Shown piece by piece: positions 11,015 through 21,862 of a stretch of DNA of 64,000 bases. The notes beneath the pieces were generated by a model. It saw only the letters and a list, made by a program, of their open reading frames with translations, was not told the origin of the DNA and searched no databases. The stretch's first letter is position 1, and the number at the start of each line of letters is the position of its first letter. The stretch is from Siphonodentalium dalli (lineage: Eukaryota; Mollusca; Scaphopoda; Gadilida; Siphonodentaliidae). The position numbers and the translations under genes were made by a program. The stretch spans positions 148,687,365 to 148,751,364 of the forward strand of contig CP136068.1 of NCBI GenBank assembly GCA_032622095.1, in the 5' to 3' direction.

Positions 11015-11825
11015 GGTCCTACCTTTGAGACAAAAATTTTCACAAATGTATCGGAATTTAGCGACACGGCTGAGCATTTCCTCGTTTATTTTTTCGGATT
11101 CCTATTGTCACTCCTTCCTGAAATTACCTTGTGTTGAAACGAATATTCATCCTTGCGCCAATTGCCATGAATTGAGTCGATTTCGGAAGTGGGTATATCG
11201 AAAAATATACGATAATGCTTCTTTGTGACCAACAACCAACCATCTATGTTGCAAAATTCCCATTCAATTATAAGGAAAGTAAATATCACGTGTATATGTG
11301 TCCCAATCTATGTCTAAAGAGCGACTATTCGTTTCAGGATCGATATGCACTCAAATCCGTCTCGGCTCGTGTTGAAATGAAATATTTATACAACCATATT
11401 ATTCATATCAGCTGATTTACGAGTCCCATATGTTATTGAATTGTGCAGCATGATATACTTGATAAGGGGCGGATTTCCAGTATCGATGGGGTCGTATGCG
11501 TGGTTGTAGCAACGTTTTATCAAGGACTCTGCTACCATTGAACAGGTTTTCTCAGTCCAATTTATTTGCTTGAAAGAATTTAGCGTTTTAACGAATAACC
11601 TATAATATGTCCATGGTGTATACATATACAGTTTCGTTCCCCGGGCACTAGCAGTAATTTTGTGTTGATGCTATTTGTGTTGGATTTGCCTGTGATATAG
11701 CTTACATCATGTACCTGCATAATGTCATGTAAAGCGACACTCAGTACAAATAATATAACAAAAATACATATGCTATACATTAATTGGGGTTGTCTCGTTG
11801 GACTGGGGCTAATCACTTTAGACAC
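11015..11825 (-). pseudogene. copy A, 5' part, of an unrecognised coding sequence
   Basis: A minus-strand ATG at 11778-11780 opens a hydrophobic, signal-peptide-like start (MYSICIFVILFVLSVALHDI). Reading continues to VPG near 11637, where the frame shifts to TKLYMYTPWTYYRLFVKT and the segment LNSFKQINWTEKTCSMVAES. After further breaks it gives GWLLVTKKHYRIFFDIPTSE near 11250-11190 and DEYSFQHKVISGR near 11147-11110. Each block is matched in copy B (15415-15960). I cannot assign a family. The hydrophobic start suggests a secreted or Golgi-type protein (inference). At least two frame breaks plus the 3.29-kb insertion make it a pseudogene; an intron could explain one of the breaks. Confidence 0.5.
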
Positions 11826-12677
11826 CCGTGCGTAAAATGGGTTTCACCACACATTGTCATAGCCACAACCCGGACACATAAATGAGAACACCACGGAAGT
11901 CACATAGTACGAGTTAAAGTGATTCCAGTACTTCAACAATATGAATGTGACATAGTGAATAATTGGGTATTACTAGCCAATCTGGTGCTATATAATGTCG
12001 TTCGCATTGAATTGATTTTTCATCAAAACATATCGTGACATAATGGATTTCATGACATCAATCCTTTCCATTGTGACATAGCCAGTGATCGCTGTTATGT
12101 TTTAATAGCTGCTCTGTGCTATGATATTCTGTTCTGTGTGATATATTTGGTCTACGCTTTTCCTAGATCTACCCTGATTTCACAGAAATAATATTCGCAC
12201 GGAACTACCATTGGGACACATACATTGTATTACGATATTTTTTTTGCTGATTCAGAGGACTTCACTTCCGGTTGTGTCTAAGCGTGCTAGAATAACTACC
12301 CGATAAAATTTCATTAAACCCCGAATCAGTCAATTGTTTTATTACAAGATTGTTATATCGATATCAACATTGCGCTGACAAATTGATGAAACAAGTGCGA
12401 GAACGTTCGATTTTAATCAGAGAAAAATCAGTATCAATACTATCATAATTTCTACACTATTCATAGTCTTACTCAGGATTCCAGAAATAAATGTGAATAT
12501 CATAATAAATAATAATAATTTATGTTATATAACCGTAAAACCACAGTTGTGCTCTAAAACGGTTTACAAAGTTAATACTGGCACAAGACGTGCGATAAAA
12601 TATATATACACAAGTAATAATCTAAATTAAATATATAAAATATAAGATCATCTGCATATGAGTGTTAAAGATGCATT
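11826..12677. other. no recognisable gene
   Basis: AT-rich, including several TGACATAATG-like stretches near 11940-12080. No convincing frame or element boundaries. Confidence 0.4.
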
Positions 12678-13110
12678 ATCCGATCAGACGCTCCTAAATT
12701 AATATTTCTTTGACGGCGGGGGGTAACAGATATTTGATTCGCGTCGAGGAACGCACCCATCAAAGCTCAGAGTGATCAGATATCGATATTTGAAGTTTGT
12801 TATTTCTCGAGATATGCAATATTTTGTGGCCCAGAAAAACGTGGTCAAACGGACGGTCTGGGAAAAATTACGGAGGAAGATTGACAACTCTAAAATCAAG
12901 TAATAATACGACCACATTTCGTGATACTCAAGTGATAATACGGCCATATTCCGTTGAACAAAAATGTTGATAAATGACACGGTTTGGGAAATTTGATATC
13001 ATAGTTGACAGCGGTTAGCACCATTTTGTTGCAATTAATCGATTCTGATAACTAAAGCGTATTTTGAAGAAATGTTGTATCTTGATGATATGGGGACCGT
13101 CTGATCGGAT
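12678..13110. mobile_element. foldback/MITE with ATCCGATCAGACG termini
   Basis: ATCCGATCAGACG-C-TCC at 12678-12694 faces GGACCGTCTGATCGGAT at 13094-13110, an inverted repeat with one mismatch. The ~433-bp interior has no meaningful coding capacity; the 93-codon minus frame spanning it looks accidental. No clear target duplication, so the superfamily is open. Confidence 0.6.
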
Positions 13111-13800
13111 TGAGTACTTTTAGTTTTAAAATATAATAATGGCAAAGGAAACAGGTTGCGGATGTGAGAATATATACAGATCAGTGGGGGGACAATTTGG
13201 AAGTGATCTCAAACAATTTGCGTGCTGGTATTAAAACACTGAGCCGTATGAAACGGAAATAGTTAAGATCACATGGATGCGCATGTGAAACAGAAAAACA
13301 AATTCGACAATGCGTGTGCGACAACTAAGATCGAAATAAGGAATGATAAAAATAAATGGTAAAAATCACATCGGCATGAACATTAAAATCAAATAGAGAG
13401 CAAATACCTGCTACTCATATAACCAGGCAATAAGACCACGCGGGTGTGATATATTTTTAAAATCTAACTGAGGACAATAAACAAAAATATGGTAGATTAA
13501 GGCATTTGGAGATGTAAGCGTCTGTAAAAATCGTCTAATGCGATCTAAAGAATGCAGTATTGTAGCATGTTATTTGGTCTACGTCGCCCTAGTATATATT
13601 CTCATAGTATTCACTGTTGCGGCCAAACTCCCAACAAATATATTGGATTTTCAATTCACCTGGTGAATCGAATCAAGCTTGAACCATTGCGCATTGCAAT
13701 GTTAATTAGTGCCCGCTTCCACAACATCCATATATCATAATCTAGGGAGGCCACGATCTTGCAACACCCGTTATCTTACCTTGTATGTTATTTTTTTCAG

Positions 13801-14103
13801 AAAGAGAAAGCGAGCATACGTGTGGGGCTCTGTCAAACGAACAAATTGGCCCCCGATGGAGAAGTACGCGTTGAAGACATTAGACTAGACACTCCCCAAT
13901 TTTCCCAGGTTGATAAAGCTACAGACAACATTCTGCTGAAATCGCAAAAGAAACAAGTTGTGAAGTACCGCAGTTATCACGAATGGAACATCGGACGACC
14001 GATACTATTAGTAAACCGACTGAACCGGGGAGGGGAGTTGTTGCAACACCACAAGGCAGACGAGTCAAATATTTTGAGTGAAAGAATACTTGGCATTGGT
14101 TGA
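13801..14103 (+). CDS. candidate terminal exon of an unrecognised gene
   Basis: A strong acceptor (GTTATTTTTTTCAG ending at 13800) opens directly onto a 100-codon frame, KEKASIRVGLCQTNKLAPDG..., ending at TGA 14101-14103. AATAAA follows at 14202-14207, a sensible last-exon spacing. The stretch is more GC-rich than its surroundings, and the translation is hydrophilic and charged, rich in Lys, Glu and Arg, with no repeats and no membrane segment. I do not recognise a domain. No convincing upstream exon is visible between 13110 and 13790; a 62-codon frame at 13552-13740 is weak. Chance openness cannot be excluded for 100 codons in 64 kb. The combination of acceptor, composition and poly-A signal is the argument. 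Confidence 0.4.
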   Translation, partial: KEKASIRVGLCQTNKLAPDGEVRVEDIRLDTPQFSQVDKATDNILLKSQKKQVVKYRSYHEWNIGRPILLVNRLNRGGELLQHHKADESNILSERILGIG

Positions 14104-14201
14104 TGTGTCTGTTCGCCTAACGATGCCCACTTTGGTGGATGGTCAGGAAGATAATTGACAACATATAATTATGATATGAGCAATGAGTTAAATACGATAT
14201 C

Positions 14202-14207
14202 AATAAA
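14202..14207 (+). terminator. AATAAA polyadenylation signal
   Basis: Canonical hexamer about 100 bp after the stop codon of the candidate terminal exon, followed by T-rich sequence. In AT-rich DNA the hexamer is common, so the support is positional. Confidence 0.35.
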
Positions 14208-14285
14208 ATTTATTGTTCTATAAAAGTTAACAAAACAAAAAGCGAGACATGGTAAAATATATATGCAGCCGACAGCGTAGAACCG

Positions 14286-14507
14286 CCAGCATCACTTGTT
14301 ACTACTTTATTTAAACACGTTAGTAGCATATTTAAACAAGTTAGAAACTTGTTTAATAAGATTAACTAAATTGTTTAAACAGTTCTTGTCTAAAGAAGTA
14401 AGTTACTTAGTAACTTGTTTAAACAAGTTAGCACACGTCCATTGAGTTGTTTAATCAATACAGTTACCGAACAAGTTAGCTACATAAATGGAGGTGGTGA
14501 TGCTATA
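14286..14507. repeat. array of TAACTTGTTTAAACAAGTTA palindromes between weak inverted ends
   Basis: The 20-bp palindrome and its halves (AACTTGTTTAA, TTAAACAAGTTA) recur at least six times in ~170 bp. CCGCCAGCATCAC at the left and GGTGGTGATGCTA at the right form imperfect inverted ends. The design resembles the subterminal arrays of the 7726-11014 element but with a different motif. Confidence 0.6.
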
Positions 14508-14589
14508 CTGCCATAACAACACAACCTCAGTTATCTCTCTCGTTCTTTCAGATGCACAATTATTGTTTTTCATAAACCGCTGTTATCAG

Positions 14590-14740
14590 ATCATTTTTCA
14601 CCGGGAACGGTTGGTATAGTAGCAGTTATATTAACTGAATACCTCTACGTTTGTCACGTTGCATTCGATACAATTCTGTATATTTCGTCAAAGCATTAGG
14701 GTAGACATGGGCTGCAGAAAGAGCCCGGGGTCCTACCTTT
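14590..14740 (-). pseudogene. copy C: 3' fragment of the A/B coding sequence
   Basis: On the minus strand this aligns with copy A 7611-7735 and copy B 15985-16130, including the CCTAATGCTTTG..GAAATAT segment and the ACTATACCAACCGTTCC segment. It keeps the uninterrupted CCCGGGGTCCTACC site that is split by the transposon in copy A. It ends abruptly at about 14741 against the 5' side of copy B in the opposite orientation. Confidence 0.7.
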
Positions 14741-14811
14741 GGAACTAGGCAGGTGCATAATGTAACCTAAATCATAGGCAGATCCAACACAAATAACAGC
14801 AACACAAAATC

Positions 14812-14970
14812 ACTACTATAGTGTCCGGGGAACGAAACTGTACCAACATCCATACATCTAATATACTACTATAGTGTCCGGGGAACGAAACTGTACCAAC
14901 ATCCATACATCTAATATACTACTATAGTGTCCGGGGAACGAAACTGTACCAACATCCATACATCTAATAT
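14812..14970. repeat. 3 x 53-bp tandem repeat
   Basis: Three exact or near-exact units containing GTGTCCGGGGAACGAAACTG start at 14821, 14874 and 14927. Copy A has this segment once (near 11640), so the amplification is private to copy B. Confidence 0.95.
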
Positions 14971-14971
14971 A

Positions 14972-15140
14972 CTACGATGACCTTTAACTATATTTATCGG
15001 GAACTACATGTATATATTCTCATCCAATGCACACTACGATGACCTTTAACTATATTTATCGGGAACTACAGGTATATATACTCATCCAATGAATGCTACG
15101 ATGACCTTTATCTATATTTGTGTAACTATGGGTGTGTAAC
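14972..15140. repeat. 3 x 62-bp tandem repeat
   Basis: Units with CTACGATGACCTTTAACTAT start at 14972, 15034 and 15096. The last is diverged. Directly abuts the 53-bp array. Confidence 0.9.
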
Positions 15141-16330
15141 TTCTCTGTATACTCAATATATACATGTAAATGCCTTATACTATTATCGCACAATTAAAAC
15201 TTCACATAACCGATGAATAATCAACCGTTCTACTATCCTAACTGTTTTTGTTGACTTTTAGATAGCCGTGGGTTCACGCCTTCCGGTTACCAGTCGATGC
15301 ATCACGCGGGTTTTTATCTGCCTGCTCGGTGTGTCGGCGTGGTGCTTGCGGATGTTGCCAATAAGTTATCATTCCTGACATCCCCTTTGGCATAATTGCC
15401 ATAAACCATAAAACATGGACATATATAGGTTATACGTTCAGACGCTAAATTCTTTCAAGCAAATAAATTCGACTGAGGAATTATGTTCAATGATATCAGA
15501 GTCTTTTACAACACGTTTCTACAACCATGCACACCACCCCATCGACACGGGACAATCAGCTGGTCAAGTAAATCATGCTTCAAAATTCAAGAACATATGG
15601 ACTCGTATATCAGCTGATTTGAATAATATGGTTTGCCGAATGTGTCATTTCGGCACGAGACGAGACGCATTTGAGTACATCTCGTTCCGATAAACGAACA
15701 GTCGCTCTTTAAACATCGATTCGGACACATACATACGTGATATTTACTTAGTTATAATTAGAAGGGAATTCAGCAACAAATATGGTTGGTTGTTGGTCAC
15801 AAAGAAGCATTGTCGTATATATTTCGATATACCCAGCTCCGAACTCGACTCAAATTAGAGAAATTGGCTAACGGATGAATATTCATTTCAACGCAAGGTG
15901 GTTGCAGGAAGATTTGACTATAGGAATCCGAAAAAAATTGACCCAATCGTGTTGCTAAATTCCGATACATTTGCGAAAACAATTGTTTCAAAGGTAGGCT
16001 ATTTCTGCAGCCTATTTCTACCCCAAATGCTTTGCCGAAATATTCAGAATTGTATCAATTCAACCCGGTAAATGTTGAGGTATTGAGCAAATATAACTGC
16101 TACTATACCAACCGTTCCATTCTGTCAAAATAAATTAAATCACTCTATTTCTGTCGATTTCGTAACACAGATTGCAACATAAAACTAGGAGATGCGTGGT
16201 TGTATCGTCGTATAACACAGATGCGCGTTTTCGAATGGTCGGTGTTTATACACCAAATCATTACTCTACTCAGGTAACAATATATTTAACATGTTCTCTC
16301 GAAAATCATCACATTATGGGTTTATCTTAC

Positions 16331-16748
16331 GATTTAGTTTAGGTTCATAATCGCCTTAGAATTGCCTCATGTGATTTAGTTTAGGTTCATAATCGCCTTA
16401 GAATCGCCTCATATGATTTGGTTTAGATTCGTAATCGCCTTAGAATTGCCTCATATGATTTAGTTTAGGTTCATAATCGCCTTAGAATTGCCTCGTATGA
16501 TTTGGTTTAGATTCATAATCGCCTTAGAATTGCCTCATATGATTTAGTTTAGGTTCATAATCGCCTTAGAATTGACTCATATGATTTGGTTTAGATTCAT
16601 AATCGCCTTAGAATTGCCTCATATGATTTGGTTTAGATTCATAATCGGCTTAGAATTGCCTCATATGATTTAGTTTAGGTTCATAATCGCCTTAGAATTG
16701 CCTCATATGATTTGGTTTAGATTCATAATCGGCTTAGAATCGCCTCAT
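16331..16748. repeat. 10 x 42-bp minisatellite with two alternating unit types
   Basis: Type a has GATTTAGTTTAGGTTCATAA; type b has GATTTGGTTTAGATTCATAA. Both continue TCGCCTTAGAATTGCCTCAT. The unit order is a a b a b a b b a b, so part of the array grew as a two-unit (84-bp) block. There are no unique spacers and no coding frame. Confidence 0.95.
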
Positions 16749-17301
16749 TTCGCCATAACAAAGTGAACATGAGATTATGTTAGTGCCATATATTGTCGAC
16801 TCATAATGACTTATTATAAGTGAATTATGGGCGGACAATAACACGAATAAACCAACTCACGACTTACCAGATGTACGCTCTTTAAAATGTGTTTTCACTG
16901 TGGCCCGCACCATTACACCGATATAAATCAACCGTGGGCTCATTTCAGAATAAAATAATCCAATATGAACATTATAGGTCGATTATGAACATATTTGCGA
17001 CAGAATTTGTTGATATTTTAGACATGCAAGACCGAAACAATGGAGTACAACATTTATAAACTGATACTGGTCTCTGGGTTCGAGTGGTGGTTGAGTGATG
17101 GTTGAGTGTTGGTTGAGTGGTGGTTGAGTGGTGTTTTATGCTTTAAATGGCTCTGACGAGAAAGCTCGGTTCCGGAAAATGATCGGTGTTTGAACAGAAT
17201 ATATCTTTTTTATAAAACGAGGGTTGTGTCAATATAGCGACAGTCTCCATCGGGAAGCAAACATTCACCAGGAACACGCATCTCGTGCGTCGCACACTAA
17301 C
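16749..17301. other. no recognisable gene
   Basis: Non-coding. Contains a short GGTTGAGTG(G/A/T)T direct repeat (17091-17130). An 88-codon minus frame at 17143-17409 runs into the foldback element and is not supported. Confidence 0.4.
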
Positions 17302-17703
17302 CAAGCCTGGACATAATGTGTCTGTCATTGGCAGAATGAGGTCCCCAGAGGGGGGATTTAGTGACGCAATCCCACACAGCGGGCTATCAGCACCAAATTG
17401 GGGCCTCATTCTGCTTGGGCCTCATCTTCTGGCAAGTATCTTATTCTCAAATTAACATTGTTTTAGTTACTTTTTCCCTTCTGAGAAGGTTCTATCCCTT
17501 GCAGAAGATAAATTGCATAACCGATGTGACTAATGGGTGAACATCACCAACTTCAACTGGGGAACTTTAATCTGATCCCATATAGGTATCACATAGCAGT
17601 TGAGGCCTAATCAGAATGAGGTTCCCATAGGGTGAACTTGGTGATGCTAGCCTGCCTTCTTGGGACATCATTCTGCAAATGACAGACACAATTCGCTGGC
17701 TTG
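17302..17703. mobile_element. foldback element, full copy of the GAATGAGGTCCCC family
   Basis: The outer arms pair over about 45 bp: CAAGCCTGGACATAATG then TGTCTGTCATTGGCAGAATG at the left, against CATTCTGCAAATGACAGACA and GCTGGCTTG at the right. An internal GAGGTCCCC/GGGGCCTCATTCTGC palindrome matches copy 1 at 6051. About 400 bp, non-coding. The 29-bp minisatellite starts 38 bp beyond its right end. Confidence 0.75.
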
Positions 17704-17741
17704 ACACAAACATGCACGCCGGTAATTCGACAATTCTGAAT

Positions 17742-18433
17742 GTCTGAGTAACTATATAGGGATATATATAGTCTGAGTAACTATATAGGGATATATATAG
17801 TCTGAGTAACTATACAGGGAGATATATAGTCTGAGTAACTATATAGGGAGATATATAGTCTGAGTAACTATATAGGGAGATATATAGTCTGAGTAACTAT
17901 ATAGGGAGATATATAGTCTGAGTAACTATATAGGGATATATATAGTCTGAGTAACTATATAGGGATATATATAGTCTGAGTAACTATATAGGGATATATA
18001 TAGTCTGAGTAACTATATAGGGAGATATATAGTCTGAGTAACTATATAGGGAGATATATAGTCTGAGTAACTATATAGGGAGATATATAGTCTGAGTAAC
18101 TATATAGGGAGATATATAGTCTGAGTAACTATATAGGGAGATATATAGTCTGAGTAACTATATAGGGAGATATATAGTCTGAGTAACTATATAGGGATAT
18201 ATATAGTCTGAGTAACTATATAGGGAGATATATAGTCTGAGTAACTATATAGGGAGATATATAGTCTGAGTAACTATATAGGGAGATATATAGTCTGAGT
18301 AACTATATAGGGAGATATATAGTCTGAGTAACTATATAGGGATATATATAGTCTGAGTAACTATATAGGGAGATATATAGTCTGAGTAACTATATAGGGA
18401 GATATATAGTCTGAGTAACTATATAGGGATATA
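17742..18433. repeat. about 24 x 29-bp minisatellite
   Basis: Unit GTCTGAGTAACTATATAGGG followed by ATATATATA or AGATATATA. The single A/G difference divides units into two types that occur in runs. Almost no other variation, so the array is recently amplified. Confidence 0.97.
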
Positions 18434-20238
18434 TTCCCTTCATCCGGAGCATTCAAACCATTCAGCCCGTTCACACACTCGCAAATTTGCCTGGGATTTT
18501 TTTTGCAGGAGTTTCGTTATGGTAGCAGTATACAATTGCACGCCGATTTATTGTCATAGTTCGCATGAACATTCGAAGTACAGAGAAAGAAGTATTTACA
18601 AAAGAATATAAGGATATATATATACATTATATACATGTATCCGGTGCTATGGGGATATCTATATCCTAACATGTGAATATAATAATGTACGCTGTTATCA
18701 TGTTTTATTTGTCTCTGGGGTACGAAATTGTCCTGTACGAAAGTGTTAGTACGGCTTCCATGTGTCATGGTTTACATCTCTTTTTAACGCTAAATAGTCG
18801 GTAATATAACATTAGCAATTTGATAGATATATCTACATAGTATGTTCGTCATAACTAATTTGGAATTTGGGAGTGACGATATTAAGATAATTTGATAAAT
18901 TCAGATATTTAGTTGATTGATGAGTTCGGCTCATGACTGGCCAAGTGTTGGTGTTGCGTGCCATGAATGCATGACTGCATGTGTTGTTTATATGTGGTTG
19001 AAACTTTTAGCTGTCTTCAGGTTAAGTTATGGATTGGTTCGCCCCTAAAAGGGGACAATCCTCCGTTAAATTACAGTTTAAATGAGAACCTTCAGCAGTA
19101 TATAATGTGCATATGTAAACATGTATAATATACGCACGGGTTGTATACAGGAGGTATGAACAAAAGAACAATAAGTATCGGGGGGGGGGGGCATAACTAC
19201 CGGTGTAGCCTGTGTTGAATGTGATACTACTGGTTTGATGCTTTAATTATTTGACAAAACCGTAACAGTTCCCAAAACAAAAAGTTAAACATTTTGATGC
19301 GGAACACGATTTTCGTATTCAGTTCAGGCCAGGCCAACATTGTGTGTCTGGTTATATGACAATAACCCGGGTTCTCTCCCCTGAAATTTGTCATATGCGC
19401 TTGCAAGACTATATTGTGAAATTGCTACGATAACTTTGTTTCTATTTCAAAAATATTTCTCAGGTCTGTCATTTCTTTGTCAGGTAGAAGAAGCTTATTG
19501 ACTGACATTTGCTCTGTAGTCTACTTTGGGTTGAAAATGGTCAGTTTTAGTAAAACAATGGGTAAAATTTGGCGTGTTCTGTGTGCAAACCAAGGGATAA
19601 CACTCATTGCGAAATGGATAAAAAAAAAAAAAAACAAAAAAAAAAACAAGCACAATTATTTGTTTGCACCTGCCATATATGTGGAAGATTAAAACAATGC
19701 TTGATTGTGCATATGCCAACGGTAATGGCCCAGCATATATTTGAAGTACAGGACCCCATCCCAAGTTGGCAAACATTTCTGGAAATTGTGTAATTGCTAC
19801 CTACAGAAAGCTATAATATGCGATAAAACGACTGCAGAAATGCTAAGAAATGCTAAGAAATGCATCTGCACATCATCATTCTAACAACATAAGAACTGAA
19901 AACTATGTAGTTCAACATGTAGCGATGCTACAGAAATTTGCATGTAACGAGCATGCACTATAATCTCACAAAAATAAATCATACAGGTATTTGATGGCAA
20001 ATGATAGTACATGTAGCACTGTTAACTATTCAGAAACGTTACACCTTGTGTCATTATTTTGGTTAATAATATAAATCCAAAATAATGATAATTGGCTTAG
20101 GTGACTGGTGTAAATGACAAAACCAGTATTACTATACTACACGAATCGTTTACGCACACGGGGGCATTCGATGTGTGTTGGGCCATCCTTTGGGTGCACG
20201 AGAGTGTCAACCCAACCCCCCTAAATCACGAATGTCAA
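18434..20238. other. no recognisable gene; poly-G and poly-A tracts
   Basis: Includes a 12-G run (19180-19191) and an interrupted A run (19619-19649). Short frames only. Confidence 0.4.
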
Positions 20239-20453
20239 CTAACCCGTTGTATACTAAATAGATTCTCCCAGGCAGTTAAAAGTGTACATCGGGTCTATTA
20301 TTGATTTTCAGGGATATTAGCAGACGACGGATCAGTAAAAGTACAGAAGGAGTCCTATTTATTGAGGGAAATGTTCAGATAAAAAACATATTATCTGAAC
20401 ATTTCCTATCGGATAACTATTCGTCGATGATGCTTTAGTATAGAACGGGTTAA
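20239..20453. mobile_element. TTAA-flanked MITE with CCCGTT.TATACTAAA termini
   Basis: CTAACCCGTTGTATACTAAA at the left pairs with TTTAGTATAGAACGGGTTAA at the right (one mismatch plus a mutated left TTAA). The core is a hairpin, GAAATGTTCAGAT...ATCTGAACATTTC (20368-20405). A left-truncated relative is at 57515-57759. About 215 bp, non-coding. Confidence 0.75.
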
Positions 20454-21862
20454 CATAGAGAGGTGAATCATGCGTACCGGTTAAGAAAATAAAAAAAATA
20501 CACACTTTGTGATTTTACAATAATATCATAGTTCTCACACATTTGCCGAAAGGCACGGATGGCCTTGGTTGTAGATTGTAATTTAGAAATAAAAGTTACC
20601 AACTTATAAAAAATTCCTCAATACTTTGCTGATAGTATAGCATTATGACAGTATCGATACGATATTATCCACAAAAGTCAAAACACACTTATGTGAACCG
20701 AGCGTTTGTTTACATACAGCGCATAAAAAGTGTGTTAGAAGTAAAACACTCAAGACCGTGGCGAACCTTTTGGGAGAGTGATTCAAAGTGACCCAGTCAA
20801 CACCGAAATACTGAGTGGCGAGGATTAGCCAGTGCTATACCGGTATGTCGTTAACAACGTGGCGGCTGTTTTAACCAAAGTTAAAAAATTAGGGTCTCCC
20901 CGGGGTTGAGCTTTTTGCTTATCGTACGCACTTTACGTACTGTACTGTAAACTAACATGGCTTTTGTTTACTTTTGTTTTGGCGTATGATCTTGACAATA
21001 ATATGCTATTTATGTGATATTTGCGCTTGGTATAAGAACAAAATATGTCTATATTTATATATCCTGTATGTTTATGGTGGTTTTAACGGATGTGACTATT
21101 GTAACAGCGGTGCCTATCGCGAAATCCATCTGTATCTTTAAGTATTATCCATAACTTCAATATACCAAATAAGCCATTTTGGATTGGACACTATTTTAGT
21201 GATAACAAATAGTGTATTATTGTGGTAAAAAGCTGAGTACCAGTCTATATATGTTGAATCCCGAATCCCGGCTAAATTGGGAATATGAATCCCGAGTACC
21301 AGTTAACAGAGTGGTATGAATCCTGCGTACCGTGTGAAAATGTCATGGATCCTGTGCACTAAAAGATGGGGTCACACCCTTATGGATATGCATGGATACC
21401 ATTTTAAAAAGCGTGTGCTACACTCCAAAGTGAAGTGGCACTCCTCCAATTTAATTCGAGTCAGCAAATAATAGTATAATGATTTCCAAAGTCCCATTAC
21501 GTGTCTCAGCAACGGGCTCATTGGTGCGCATGTTTGACCGGACGTTGCTTTCGATTTCATGCGCATTCGGAGATATCGTCTGCTCTTAGCGTATCCATTC
21601 ATTGTCCTTATTTAGGCACGATTCAACATCCGCTGCCAACATCCGGTTCTAGTTTTCATACCGGTGGACAACATTGGGTGCGCGGGCGAGGAATTTCTAT
21701 TAATATTGTCCATCATTGAGTTTGATCAGGAGACTTCTCCAATTCATAACCAAACGTATTCGGATATTGGGGATATCGGCGGTTTCGTTTTTTTCGCCGC
21801 TTTGGGGAAAAAACGACATACATGTATTATATGTTATTGGTCTGTCCGTCTTTTATTTTTCT
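20454..21862. other. no recognisable gene
   Basis: Short GAATCCCG.GTACC-type direct repeats at 21255-21330. Otherwise nothing I can identify. Confidence 0.35.

Larger units (their letters stand above)
14748..16255 (+). pseudogene. copy B of the unrecognised coding sequence
   Basis: Homology to copy A begins at GCAGGTGCATAATG, after the signal-peptide-like start, which is missing here. Recoverable blocks are YVQTLNSFKQINSTEELCSM (15430-15490), RISADLNNMVCRMCHFGTRR (near 15605-15665), YGWLLVTKKHCRIYFDIPSS (near 15780-15840), DEYSFQRKVVAGRFDYRNPK, and after a frame change PNALPKYSELYQFNPVNVEV and FCRFRNTDCNIKLGD. Between the 5' homology and 15415 lie two tandem expansions (53 and 62 bp). At 15993 the frame meets GTAGG...TTTCTGCAG, which looks like splice borders but encloses too few bases for a normal intron. 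With stops at 15693 and in later blocks this copy is broken. Family unknown. Confidence 0.5.

Noticed and set aside
15993-16011. Mini-intron GTAGG...CTGCAG in copies B and C
   Set aside because: Only about 20-30 bp lie between the borders, too short for spliceosomal removal in animals; a small indel is simpler.
16331-18433. Regular 42-bp and 29-bp arrays that could suggest CRISPR
   Set aside because: Units are contiguous with no unique spacers, there are no cas genes, and the setting is eukaryotic.
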